A stretch of 64,000 bases of DNA from a bacterium (Candidatus Blackallbacteria) CG13_big_fil_rev_8_21_14_2_50_49_14 (lineage in GTDB: Bacteria; Cyanobacteriota; Sericytochromatia; UBA7694): contig PFGG01000011.1 in assembly GCA_002783405.1 (NCBI GenBank), forward strand, positions 69,434-133,433, read 5' to 3'. Made by a program: the position numbers and the translations under genes. Positions within the stretch are counted from its first letter, which is position 1. Each line of letters begins with the position of its first letter. Below are positions 45,548 to 53,903 of the stretch, in pieces. The notes under the pieces are model-generated. The model ran no database searches. It had not been told where the DNA came from and worked only from the letters and a program-made list of their open reading frames with translations.

Positions 45548-46930
45548 GTGAAAGTTACTGTCGAAAAGCAAGAAGGAAATAAAATCCATCTGGAAGTTGC
45601 ATTAGAGGGCAAACCTCTTGAAGAAGCCTACCATCAAGCCCTCAATTATTATGGCCGGAGCCTGAAATTGAAAGGTTTCCGCAAGGGGAAAGTCCCCCTG
45701 AATCTGGTAGAGCAAAATCTGGATACAGATCAGGTCAAGCGCGATTTATTTCAGCGCGCCATGGGTGATTCCTATCATCAAGCCCTGGCTGAACAACAGA
45801 TTGAATCAATTGCTGAACCCGTCATCGAGGCCGTTCAGGCCGAAATCGGCAAAGATTTTATCTACAAGGCCATTGTTGAAGTCCGTCCTGAAGTCGTTTT
45901 GGGTGATTATAAGGGCTTAACTGCCGCGATTCCTTCCGAAGAAACCCTGACTGACGAGAAAATCGACGAACAGATCCAACACCTGCGCCGGGAACATGCT
46001 GTTCTCCTGCCCGTTGATAATCGTCCGGCCCAATTGGGTGACTTAATGACCTTGCATGTCGATGCATCCATTGAAGGTGAATCCGTTGATCTGGGTGAAT
46101 CCAAAGATATGACCCTGGAACTACGTGAAGACAGCTTTGTAAAAGGCTTCTCCGATCATGTGGTGGGACTGAATGTCGATGAGAAAAAATCTTTTGATTT
46201 GACCTTCCCAGAAGATTATTACGTCGAAGATCTGCGTGGAAAGCAAATTCACTTTGATGTGCATGTGCATGAAATCAAAGAAGTTGAATTGCCTGAAGTG
46301 GATGATGACTTCGCCAGCACCGTTCACAGCGAGCTTGAAAATCTGGAAGAGCTCAATGAGCGGATTCGCAAAGAACTTTCTGAAGCCATTGAAGAACAAA
46401 ACGAAGTTCAGAAACAACAAAAATTGTTGGACAAAGTGGTTTCCAATGCGCAGGTTGAAATCCCTGACTCCATGCTGCAACGTGAACTCTATGCCATGTG
46501 GCAAATGAGTGAAGGTTCTCAATTGGCCAACGCCAAAGTGGGCGAACAAACTCTGCGCGCATCTCTGATGCACTGGATGCAACGTGAAGAACTAAAAGAA
46601 ACTGCACGTCAGCGCATTAAAACGACCCTGGTTCTGGGTGCCATTGCCCGTGAAGAAGGCATCAGCATCAGCCAGGAAGAAGTAGATGCTGAGATTCAGG
46701 AACTGGCTGAAACGCATGAAATTCCTGTTGAGCAGGTCAAAGCCCAACTTGAACAGGAAAATCGCATGGTTGCTCTGATGGATGAACTCTTGAGCTTCAA
46801 GATCATCGATTGGGTCATGGAAAACAACGATATCGTTGTCTCTGAAGAACTGAGCCAGGCAGAAGAAGCGGCGAAAACAGCCGATGCTCCTGCTGAAAGC
46901 CAAGAAGCTCCTGTAGAGCAGTCTGTCTAA
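45548..46930 (+). CDS. tig: Trigger factor
   Basis: 460 residues. Ribosome-bound chaperone and prolyl isomerase. The N-terminal ribosome-binding domain starts MKVTVEKQEGNKIHLEV and has the contact motif as LKGFRKGKVPLNLV. The FKBP-like domain spans about 155-240 (GDLMTLHVDASIEGE to FDVHVHEIKEV). The C-terminal helical cradle follows, with an acidic Ala/Glu/Pro tail. GTG start with CGGAGGAAAC in front. No clpP or clpX follows, unlike in many genomes. Confidence 0.96.
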   Translation: MKVTVEKQEGNKIHLEVALEGKPLEEAYHQALNYYGRSLKLKGFRKGKVPLNLVEQNLDTDQVKRDLFQRAMGDSYHQALAEQQIESIAEPVIEAVQAEIGKDFIYKAIVEVRPEVVLGDYKGLTAAIPSEETLTDEKIDEQIQHLRREHAVLLPVDNRPAQLGDLMTLHVDASIEGESVDLGESKDMTLELREDSFVKGFSDHVVGLNVDEKKSFDLTFPEDYYVEDLRGKQIHFDVHVHEIKEVELPEVDDDFASTVHSELENLEELNERIRKELSEAIEEQNEVQKQQKLLDKVVSNAQVEIPDSMLQRELYAMWQMSEGSQLANAKVGEQTLRASLMHWMQREELKETARQRIKTTLVLGAIAREEGISISQEEVDAEIQELAETHEIPVEQVKAQLEQENRMVALMDELLSFKIIDWVMENNDIVVSEELSQAEEAAKTADAPAESQEAPVEQSV

Positions 46931-46942
46931 AACAGTCAGGTT

Positions 46943-47821
46943 GTGCTGAATCTTCTGATTGGGGGTCTCAGCACCCTGGCCTGTACCTTTTCCAACCGGC
47001 AACTCTTATGGTTAACCCATGGAGTTGCCGGCTTTCTCTTTTTTATCTACCGTTTAACCCCCCATCGCCGCTATATTCAAACCAATCTCATCACCGGTTT
47101 AAACTGCTCCCAAGCTGAAGCAGATAAACTTGCCCACCGCCACATTCAGAATCTCACCTTTGCGCTGGCTGAATTTTTAAGATTTCCGCTGTTTAAACAA
47201 AACACCTCCCCGCTCGATTGGCAGACCCTTGGTTTTCATCACTTTCTCAAAGCTTATTTCAAAAACAAAGGCGTGATACTGGTTTCAGCCCATTATGGAT
47301 GTTGGGAACTGATTCCGGCCTTCATTGGACAAACAGGCCAACCCATTACGACCCTGGTACAACGCCCCAGTATCAAAGCCTTTGATACACTCTTTACCAG
47401 TTTTCGTCAATTTGCAAATGTAAAAACCTGCTATAACGACAGTTTAAGTGGCTTACGGCCCATCTTTAGGGCCCTCAAAAACCATGAAATTGTGGCCTTG
47501 GTCATTGATCAGCACGGCGAAAGCGAAACGCTGATCGGTGACTTCATGGGACACAGGGTCTCCATACCCGAAGGCCCTGATTTCCTCAGCCGCAGAACCG
47601 GCGCAGAGATCGTCCCTGTGTTTACCTTTCGCGAGGGCTTCACCCATAAGATTCAATTTTTTCCCAGCCTGAAGGCCCAAGACTTTCAAAACTCAGCAGA
47701 GCTGATGCAAACACTTTATGATCAAATTGAAACCATGGTCAAACAACACCCTCAAGAATGGCTTTGGAGCTACAATCGTTGGGATAAATACGCGGATTGC
47801 CCTCAATGTTCACCCGAATAG
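46943..47821 (+). CDS. LpxL/HtrB-family lipid A acyltransferase
   Basis: 292 residues, near the family length of about 300. It should add a secondary acyl chain to lipid A or a similar lipid at the inner membrane. The catalytic HX4E motif is HYGCWE in VSAHYGCWELIP; DQHGES and the C-terminal EWLWSYNRW segment also match. A hydrophobic N-terminal anchor is present. GTG start 12 bases after the tig stop. It overlaps the next gene by 16 bases, making a small envelope operon. Confidence 0.88.
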   Translation: MLNLLIGGLSTLACTFSNRQLLWLTHGVAGFLFFIYRLTPHRRYIQTNLITGLNCSQAEADKLAHRHIQNLTFALAEFLRFPLFKQNTSPLDWQTLGFHHFLKAYFKNKGVILVSAHYGCWELIPAFIGQTGQPITTLVQRPSIKAFDTLFTSFRQFANVKTCYNDSLSGLRPIFRALKNHEIVALVIDQHGESETLIGDFMGHRVSIPEGPDFLSRRTGAEIVPVFTFREGFTHKIQFFPSLKAQDFQNSAELMQTLYDQIETMVKQHPQEWLWSYNRWDKYADCPQCSPE

Positions 47822-48990
47822 CGCTCTTTTTTCTGCCCGTTTTTTCACTTCCAGGCGTGCTCATTTTTGTGTTGGGGCTCCTGCTCGAAAAACCACAGCC
47901 TCAAGAAAGGCCTTCGCTTTCCCTTCCTTTTCTCAGCCCGCTTGAAAAAAAACTGCTGCTCCTGCTTTGCCTTTTCAGCGGCCTGCCTCTTTTCAATGCT
48001 TCAAACCCCCTTTTCCATCTTGCCGGTTTTATCAGCCATTATCTTCTGCCGATGGGTTTTTGCTACCTTCTGCTCAAAAAACTTCGTACCGGTGTTTTAA
48101 ATACTCAGCAGCTCAGACAAAGCCTGATTGCAGGGCTAACACTCCTGGCTCTGATTGGGATCGCAAATTATTTTCTCAACTGGCATGGAGAAATCAAAGC
48201 CCTGATTCTCCCCATTTTCGATCATCCTGCCCTCATCGACTTCAGTTTAAATCCAGCTGAAGGTCGGGCTTGGGGACCTGCTCTCAACCCCAATTTGCTT
48301 GGGCTGCTGATGAGCTTGGGTATTCCACTCTTGCTCAGTGAAACAGCCAAGCAAAAAAACAGCTCTTTGCGCCTGGGCTATGGGGTCATCACCGCAATTC
48401 TCTGGATGGCCCTGATCGTGAGTTTTTCGAGGGCGGCCTGGTTAGGAGCCTGTGCAGCTCTGCTTTGGATGTTGATTTCGCCGCTGACACGTCGCATCAG
48501 TTTTACTTGGATCGGAAGCATTCTCCTGCTTTTGATGCATCCTGCGATTCAAACTCGCCTGGAAAGCCTATTTCGGGCTGAACACAGCACCAATCAACTG
48601 CGACGTGAAATCTGGCTGGCGGGTTGGCATATGCTGGAAGCAAACTGGTTTTCTGGCATTGGCATCTTAAATTTTGACTGGATTTATCCTCTCTATCAAA
48701 TCGCAGATCGTGGAACAGCCCATTTGCATTTGGCACTCTTACAGATCGCCGTCGAAAGTGGTCTGTTTTTTTGTCTGAGCCTGGTGTTTCTGCTCTTGCT
48801 GCTTTTTAAATCGGCAAGACCCCACCCTGAGATCCAAGCGAGTGGGATCGCACTTGCCATTTTTTGCTGCTTTGATTATCCTCTTGCAGATCTCCGCATT
48901 CAGGTCGTTTTGATGCTCTTGCTGAGTATCGTTCTTTATCACAGGAATACAGCGCCCCCCAAAACCTCTGCACCGCAAACTGAGTTTTAA
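47806..48990 (+). CDS. O-antigen ligase/polymerase-like membrane protein (Wzy_C type)
   Basis: 394 residues with about ten hydrophobic helices. The SFSRAAWLGA motif and the later RREIWLAGWHMLEANWFSGIGILNF periplasmic loop match the Wzy_C family of O-antigen ligases and polymerases. It likely joins or polymerises a surface glycan. The ATG overlaps the end of the acyltransferase gene, so both probably serve the outer membrane. The exact reaction (ligase or polymerase) cannot be told. Confidence 0.83.
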   Translation: MFTRIALFFLPVFSLPGVLIFVLGLLLEKPQPQERPSLSLPFLSPLEKKLLLLLCLFSGLPLFNASNPLFHLAGFISHYLLPMGFCYLLLKKLRTGVLNTQQLRQSLIAGLTLLALIGIANYFLNWHGEIKALILPIFDHPALIDFSLNPAEGRAWGPALNPNLLGLLMSLGIPLLLSETAKQKNSSLRLGYGVITAILWMALIVSFSRAAWLGACAALLWMLISPLTRRISFTWIGSILLLLMHPAIQTRLESLFRAEHSTNQLRREIWLAGWHMLEANWFSGIGILNFDWIYPLYQIADRGTAHLHLALLQIAVESGLFFCLSLVFLLLLLFKSARPHPEIQASGIALAIFCCFDYPLADLRIQVVLMLLLSIVLYHRNTAPPKTSAPQTEF

Positions 48991-49022
48991 AGCTAAAAAC
49001 CGTGGTCGTGGATAACAGGGTA

Positions 49023-49031
49023 TGTTAAAAT
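49023..49031 (+). promoter_or_regulatory. Extended -10 promoter for the tRNA gene
   Basis: TGTTAAAAT fits an extended -10 (TG, one base, TAAAAT); the -35 is weak. It lies 44 bases before the tRNA. Confidence 0.4.
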
Positions 49032-49075
49032 ACACTCCATCTCTACAGGAAAATGACTTCCTGACGAGAAAACAA

Positions 49076-49147
49076 GCCGATGTAGCTCAGTGGTAGAGCA
49101 GCTGTTTCGTAAACAGCAGGCCAGGGGTTCAATCCCCCTCATCGGCT
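49076..49147 (+). tRNA. tRNA-Thr (anticodon CGT)
   Basis: A complete cloverleaf: acceptor GCCGATG with CATCGGC, D-arm starting TAGCTCAGTGG, anticodon stem GCTGT / ACAGC with loop TTCGTAA (anticodon CGT, reading ACG), short variable loop, and T-arm with loop TTCAATC between AGGGG and CCCCT. The discriminator base is T and CCA is not encoded. Confidence 0.95.
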
Positions 49148-49197
49148 TTTGTGCTTGCTTATATGCGACTGCACAGCCTGAACAGTGAGGTAGCTCA

Positions 49198-50214
49198 GTG
49201 ATTTTCCGGTTTCTTTTACGCCGTTTGGGCCTGATGGCCCTGATTTTACTTTGTGTTTCGTTTATCGTATTTATTTCGGTGCGTTTGATTCCTGGAGATC
49301 CAGCCCAATTGATGTTGGGCGAACGTGCAACTCAAGAAGCCCTTGAGCGTTTACGTGAACAACTCGGACTGAACAAGCCTTTTTTAGTGCAATACTTCAG
49401 TTATCTAGCACGGATATTCACCGAAGGCAGCTTAGGAGATTCGATTGTCACCAACAATCCCGTTCTGGTTGAAATTGGCCAAAAATTCCCTGCGACAATT
49501 GAGTTGGCCTTCACGAGCATGCTGATTGCAGCGTTCATCGGAATTTCCGTAGGCATTCTCGCTGCGGTTTATAGAAACTCATGGATTGATAATCTCAGCA
49601 TGGTGGGTGCCCTGACGGGCGTTTCAATGCCAATCTTTTGGCTGGGCCTGCTCTTGATGATGATCTTTTCAGCCCAATTGGGCTGGGTTCCCCTTTCGGG
49701 CCGCTTAAGTATCATCAATGATCTGGAGCCGATTACTGGCTTTTACCTGATCGACAGCCTGCTCGCGAAAGATCTGTTCTCCTTTGCTGATGCTTTACAC
49801 CACTTAATCTTGCCTGCCATTACCCTGGCCACCGTTCCAACGGCCATTATTGCCCGCATGACCCGAGCCAGTATGCTTGAAGTGCTTGAACAGGATTATG
49901 TCAAAACAGCCAAAGCAAAGGGAGTTTCCCAAATACGCGTGGTTTTGCACCACGCTTTGCGCAATGCAGCCATCCCCATTACCACAATCACAGGTTTACA
50001 ATTGGGATTGCTTCTCAGTGGGGCCGTCTTAACAGAAACCATTTATGCCTGGAACGGCTTAGGTTCCTATGTAGTAAATGCTGTCAATGCCCGTGATTTT
50101 CCTGTCGTTCAGGGCTGTGTTCTGATCTTTGCCTTTACCTTTGTCATGATCAATCTGCTCGTAGATATGAGCTATTTTGGGCTTGACCCAAGAATTCGTG
50201 ACAGCGGCGTTTAA
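49198..50214 (+). CDS. ABC transporter permease, DppB/OppB type
   Basis: 338 residues with six hydrophobic helices. It opens like a DppB permease (MIFRFLLRRLGLMALILLCVS, RLIPGDPAQLMLG) and has the EAA-like loop EQDYVKTAKAKGVSQIRVVLHHALRNAAIP that contacts the ATPase. It imports peptides or similar substrates through the inner membrane. GTG start with GAGGT seven bases upstream. The usual partners (DppC, D, F and the binding protein) do not follow, so they must lie elsewhere. Possibly co-transcribed with the tRNA. Confidence 0.93.
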   Translation: MIFRFLLRRLGLMALILLCVSFIVFISVRLIPGDPAQLMLGERATQEALERLREQLGLNKPFLVQYFSYLARIFTEGSLGDSIVTNNPVLVEIGQKFPATIELAFTSMLIAAFIGISVGILAAVYRNSWIDNLSMVGALTGVSMPIFWLGLLLMMIFSAQLGWVPLSGRLSIINDLEPITGFYLIDSLLAKDLFSFADALHHLILPAITLATVPTAIIARMTRASMLEVLEQDYVKTAKAKGVSQIRVVLHHALRNAAIPITTITGLQLGLLLSGAVLTETIYAWNGLGSYVVNAVNARDFPVVQGCVLIFAFTFVMINLLVDMSYFGLDPRIRDSGV

Positions 50215-50216
50215 AT

Positions 50217-50483
50217 TTAGCTTTTAATTTCAACTTTAAAACGAATGGCTGTGCGCTCTTCGCCATTGATTTCAATATCGGCAAAAGAGGGGGTACACAT
50301 CAATTCAATACCCGCTGGAGCCAGGTACCCACGGGCAATGGCAATGGCCTTGATTGTTTGATTGATTGCACCAGCTCCAATCGCTTGAAGCTCGCAAAGT
50401 TTTCTCTCTCTGATCACACCGGCAATAGCACCAGCGACAGAGGAGGGTTGTGAGGAAGAAGCAACTTGCAATACCTGAACCAC
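50217..50483 (-). CDS. spoVS: SpoVS/Alba-like protein
   Basis: 88 residues that match stage V sporulation protein S nearly throughout: SSVAGAIAGVIRERKLCELQAIGAGAINQTIKAIAIARG, then GEERTAIRFKVE. Proteins of this family have an Alba-like fold and may bind nucleic acid. Close homologues occur in non-sporulating bacteria, so sporulation is not implied. GTG start with no strong ribosome-binding site. Convergent with the permease gene two bases away. Confidence 0.93.
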   Translation of the reverse strand: MVQVLQVASSSQPSSVAGAIAGVIRERKLCELQAIGAGAINQTIKAIAIARGYLAPAGIELMCTPSFADIEINGEERTAIRFKVEIKS

Positions 50484-50544
50484 TTTTTAATACTGCTTTC
50501 TTGCGGGATTTATAGAATCATCATACTGTGAATTTTCATTGAAA

Positions 50545-50557
50545 AGCAACACTTGCT
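50545..50557 (-). terminator. Weak terminator candidate after the signalling operon
   Basis: On the minus strand AGCAA-GTG-TTGCT is followed by TTTTC. The stem has only five pairs, so this is tentative. It lies about 40 bases after the last gene of the operon. Confidence 0.3.
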
Positions 50558-50594
50558 GCCCCGAACAGACCCAGGATATTCATAAACTGTTGGT

Positions 50595-50999
50595 CTAGGC
50601 ATACAGTGATCTTTCAAAGATATCACGTCCCAGATAAAATTGGATCCGCTGAATCAAATCACTCAAGGGAAATGGTTTTAAAAGGTAATCTCTAACCCCC
50701 CACGACTGAATTTCTTTTATGGTTGCAAGATCCTGACGGGCACTGAGCATTATCACAGGAAATTGAGAGGTTCGTTTTAACCCACGCAACTGACTCAAAA
50801 TATCAACTCCGGTTAAACCTGGCATATCAATATCCAACAGAACCAAGTCCAGATGGGGTGTTACCATCGCCATTCTCAGACCCTCATGCGGATCTGAAGC
50901 CGTTAATACCTCAACAACCGTATCCTCCATCAAGTCAATGACCAAACGTAAATAGCTCTGATTGTCATCAATATATAATATTTTTCTGATTTTACTCAT
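50595..50999 (-). CDS. Stand-alone receiver (CheY-like) response regulator
   Basis: 134 residues, a single receiver domain. Acidic pocket DD at 11-12, phosphoacceptor D56 in LVLLDIDMPG, and conserved Lys in LLKPFPL. There is no output domain; it may act by protein contact or as a shuttle in a phosphorelay. The ATG shares one base with the stop of the upstream kinase (TGATG), so it is coupled to it. It is the last gene of the five-gene unit. Confidence 0.92.
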   Translation of the reverse strand: MSKIRKILYIDDNQSYLRLVIDLMEDTVVEVLTASDPHEGLRMAMVTPHLDLVLLDIDMPGLTGVDILSQLRGLKRTSQFPVIMLSARQDLATIKEIQSWGVRDYLLKPFPLSDLIQRIQFYLGRDIFERSLYA

Positions 51000-52126
51000 C
51001 AATTATCAACCCCTTTATCTGAAAACGGTAAAACAAGACAAAAACAGGATCCAAGCCCTGATTGAGAATCACAGCCAATCTTTCCCCCCAATTGCTCTGC
51101 CAAATATTTCACAATGGACAAACCCAATCCTGTTGAACTTTCACCTCCGGTTGGCTGGGCAGAGAGTCGCATAAATTTTTTAAATAATTTTTTCTGATCC
51201 TCTTCGGTCAAACCGGGTCCTTCATCCTTGATCTCGAAGACAAGTTCCTGCTCAGACAAAGAGAGAGAAAACCAGATACGCTTTTCTGGAAAAGAATATT
51301 TGACAGCGTTGGATAATAAATTATCTAAAATCTGAATAAGCACACTTCTATCGACCAGGAAACGCACAGGATTTTCAGGAAATGAGGTGATCAATGAGAT
51401 TTTCTTTTGCGTAGCTCTTGTTTGCCAAGTTTCTAAAAGTGTTTGACACAAATCTTTTAAATCATGCATTTCTGGCTGAAGTTCAAGCGAGCCTGTCTCC
51501 AAACGGTTTAACTCTAGTAAGTTGGTTACAATATCCAACATGCGTTGGGCATCATCACAGATTTGCTGCATTGAAGATTCAAGCTTCTCAGGCAAAATCG
51601 AGGTTGATTTCATTTGCGTCATCTGTGCTCTTAACAGAATGGTTGCCAAAGGGTTTTTTAAATCGTGAGCTGCAATCCCTAAAAAATGATCTTTTTCCGC
51701 ATTCATACACTCTAATTTTAGAGTATATTCCTGCAGTTTTTTTCTGCCACGAAAAAGTTCGAGATGCGTTTTGATACGGGCTTCAAGTTCTGAAAAATTA
51801 AAGGGTTTGGTCACATAGTCGACAGCCCCCACTTCCAGGCCTTGGATAATTTGCTCAGAGCGATGCAGGGCCGTCAAAAAAATAAGTGGAATATCTGAAA
51901 AGTCTGGATTTGATTTCAAAACTTTACAAATCTCAAAACCGTTCATGCCTGGCAACATAATATCACATAAAAAAAGTTCAGGCCGTAATGTCCTTAAAAG
52001 CTCAAAAGCTTCAGGAGCACTGCCTGCAATCGCAAAGGTATATCCTGAGGCATCCAGATAGGCTTCCAAAGTCTGTTGGATCACTGGCTCGTCTTCAATT
52101 ACCAGAATTTCAATTTTATCTTTCAC
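50999..52126 (-). CDS. Receiver-histidine kinase hybrid
   Basis: 375 residues, cytoplasmic. An N-terminal receiver domain has D55 in LFLCDIMLPG; then comes a coiled linker, a HisKA domain with H154 in AAHDLKNPL, and an ATPase domain (NLLSNAVKYS, DEGPGL, GLGLSIV). A receiver before the kinase suggests that its activity is set by phosphate from another kinase, likely one of its neighbours. GTG start with GGAG ten bases upstream, overlapping the preceding gene by 11 bases. Confidence 0.93.
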   Translation of the reverse strand: MKDKIEILVIEDEPVIQQTLEAYLDASGYTFAIAGSAPEAFELLRTLRPELFLCDIMLPGMNGFEICKVLKSNPDFSDIPLIFLTALHRSEQIIQGLEVGAVDYVTKPFNFSELEARIKTHLELFRGRKKLQEYTLKLECMNAEKDHFLGIAAHDLKNPLATILLRAQMTQMKSTSILPEKLESSMQQICDDAQRMLDIVTNLLELNRLETGSLELQPEMHDLKDLCQTLLETWQTRATQKKISLITSFPENPVRFLVDRSVLIQILDNLLSNAVKYSFPEKRIWFSLSLSEQELVFEIKDEGPGLTEEDQKKLFKKFMRLSAQPTGGESSTGLGLSIVKYLAEQLGGKIGCDSQSGLGSCFCLVLPFSDKGVDN

Positions 52127-53903
52127 CCAAATTATTCTCCAGATAAGAATTTAGAATTTGCTGTAAAACCTTCAAATCGACAGGCTTTGACAAATAAAAA
52201 TCTGCTCCACTTTTCATAATGGCTGATTTTTCCCAGGGCATGTTCAGTGAAGTCAAGGCCACAATAGGGATTTTCAGCAAATGATCCTGTGCTTTTATTT
52301 TTTCAATCAACTCCAGCCCACTCATCTCAGGCATTTGAATGTCTGTTAGAATCAAAGCTGGCAAATCCTTTTTCAACAAATCCAAAGCATCTGCTCCTCC
52401 ATGCGCCAAAACAGTCTGATATCCTAAAAATTGCAAGTATTCACTGAATAGATCCAAATTAGCCAAATGATCATCCACCACCAAAATTTTAGCTTTTTCT
52501 GATTTTTCTGCAAGTTCACACTTCAAAACCGGGTGAGAAACAGTTTTATCGCCGGGCAATATCAATTGAAACAAACTGCCCTGTCCAGGTTGACTTTCAA
52601 CCTGGATACAGCCCCCATGCAAGTCTGCTATTTTTTTGACCAAAGTCAACCCCAATCCCGTTCCGCCATAGCGTCGTGAAAGCCCCCTATCGATCTGTAC
52701 AAAAGGCTGAAACAAACGTTCTCTATCCGCTTCTGCAATTCCAATGCCCGTATCTTTAACTGAAAAAATAACGGCATGACTGAGCTTGTTCTCTTCGATC
52801 TTCAGTTCTACCTGCCCCTCTTCTGGAGTAAACTTGATTGCATTACTCAATAAATTGAGCAGAACCTGCCTGAGTTTTTGAACATCAAAATAGGCTTGTA
52901 AATCAAACGGTTGGCAAGAAAAACTCACTCGAATATGTTTATTTTCAGCCAATTGATGCACCATTTCAACCACTGAACTGCCCAATTCTTGAAGATTAAC
53001 AGGTTCGAGCAGAAGTTCTGTTTTCCCGGCCTCAATTTTGGCAAGGTCAAGCACATCATTGATTAAACTCAAAAGATGCTTGCCACTTTCCTGAATAGTC
53101 CCCAGAGATTTGCTCTGTTTTGGGGTCAGTGGCCCCAAAATTTCACGTGAAATGAGTTCCGTCAAGCCCAAAACGGCAGTGAGTGGCGTTCTCAACTCAT
53201 GACTCATATTGGCCAAAAATTCATCTTTCAAACGCGCAGCCTGATTTAATGCACGATTGGCCATTTCCAATTCCTGTGTTCGCTCCAAGACCCGCAGTTC
53301 CAGCTCCTGATTCAGACGCTGAAGCTCTTGTTGAAACTCAAGTTGCCGCAAGGCCTGAGAAGCCAAAAAGGATAAGTGTCCAGCCAAAGAGAGATGACGC
53401 GGCCCAAAAACAGATTTTTGTGAGTGAACAGCAATTAAAAGGGCTGTCTGTTGCAAACCCGGCAAGGGAATATGCAAAGCAGATCCAATCTCAGCCAGAA
53501 ACTCAGAAGGCAGGTGTTGCCATTCTGGAATTTGCAATACATCATACACAACGCTTGGTTTGCCTTTGATTAAACGCTTAAAAAACCGACCGATGGGCCA
53601 ATGTGCAAGACTCAATGGTTGGTTCCAGTCAGCTTCCTCACTGAAAGCCATCACACACATTTGCTCATCTGAATGAGCAAGCAAAACCCAGGCTCGCTCA
53701 AATCCCAAATAGACCTGTAAAACCTGTAATAGACGAGGAAAAACATTTTCGCTCCGATTACTCAAGGCCAATACTTTTAATCCTTCAAGCAAGGTCTCAG
53801 ACTCTTGCCGAAGTTCCCGCTCCCAATTACGAGCTTGTTCAAGCTCCAGTAAAAGCTCCCACAAGCGTTCTTGACTCATGAATTCAGGTTCATTCAGGTT
53901 CAT
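52116..53903 (-). CDS. GAF-histidine kinase-receiver hybrid
   Basis: 595 residues, no membrane segment. A GAF-like sensor (about 40-190) is followed by a coiled coil, HisKA with H235 in ANMSHELRTPL, an ATPase domain (NLLSNAIKFT, DTGIGI, GGTGLGL), and a C-terminal receiver with D521 in LILTDIQMPEMSG. Overlaps the FIST gene by 14 bases upstream and the next kinase by 11 downstream. It probably binds a small molecule in the cytoplasm and passes phosphate on within the operon. Confidence 0.94.
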   Translation of the reverse strand: MNLNEPEFMSQERLWELLLELEQARNWERELRQESETLLEGLKVLALSNRSENVFPRLLQVLQVYLGFERAWVLLAHSDEQMCVMAFSEEADWNQPLSLAHWPIGRFFKRLIKGKPSVVYDVLQIPEWQHLPSEFLAEIGSALHIPLPGLQQTALLIAVHSQKSVFGPRHLSLAGHLSFLASQALRQLEFQQELQRLNQELELRVLERTQELEMANRALNQAARLKDEFLANMSHELRTPLTAVLGLTELISREILGPLTPKQSKSLGTIQESGKHLLSLINDVLDLAKIEAGKTELLLEPVNLQELGSSVVEMVHQLAENKHIRVSFSCQPFDLQAYFDVQKLRQVLLNLLSNAIKFTPEEGQVELKIEENKLSHAVIFSVKDTGIGIAEADRERLFQPFVQIDRGLSRRYGGTGLGLTLVKKIADLHGGCIQVESQPGQGSLFQLILPGDKTVSHPVLKCELAEKSEKAKILVVDDHLANLDLFSEYLQFLGYQTVLAHGGADALDLLKKDLPALILTDIQMPEMSGLELIEKIKAQDHLLKIPIVALTSLNMPWEKSAIMKSGADFYLSKPVDLKVLQQILNSYLENNLGER

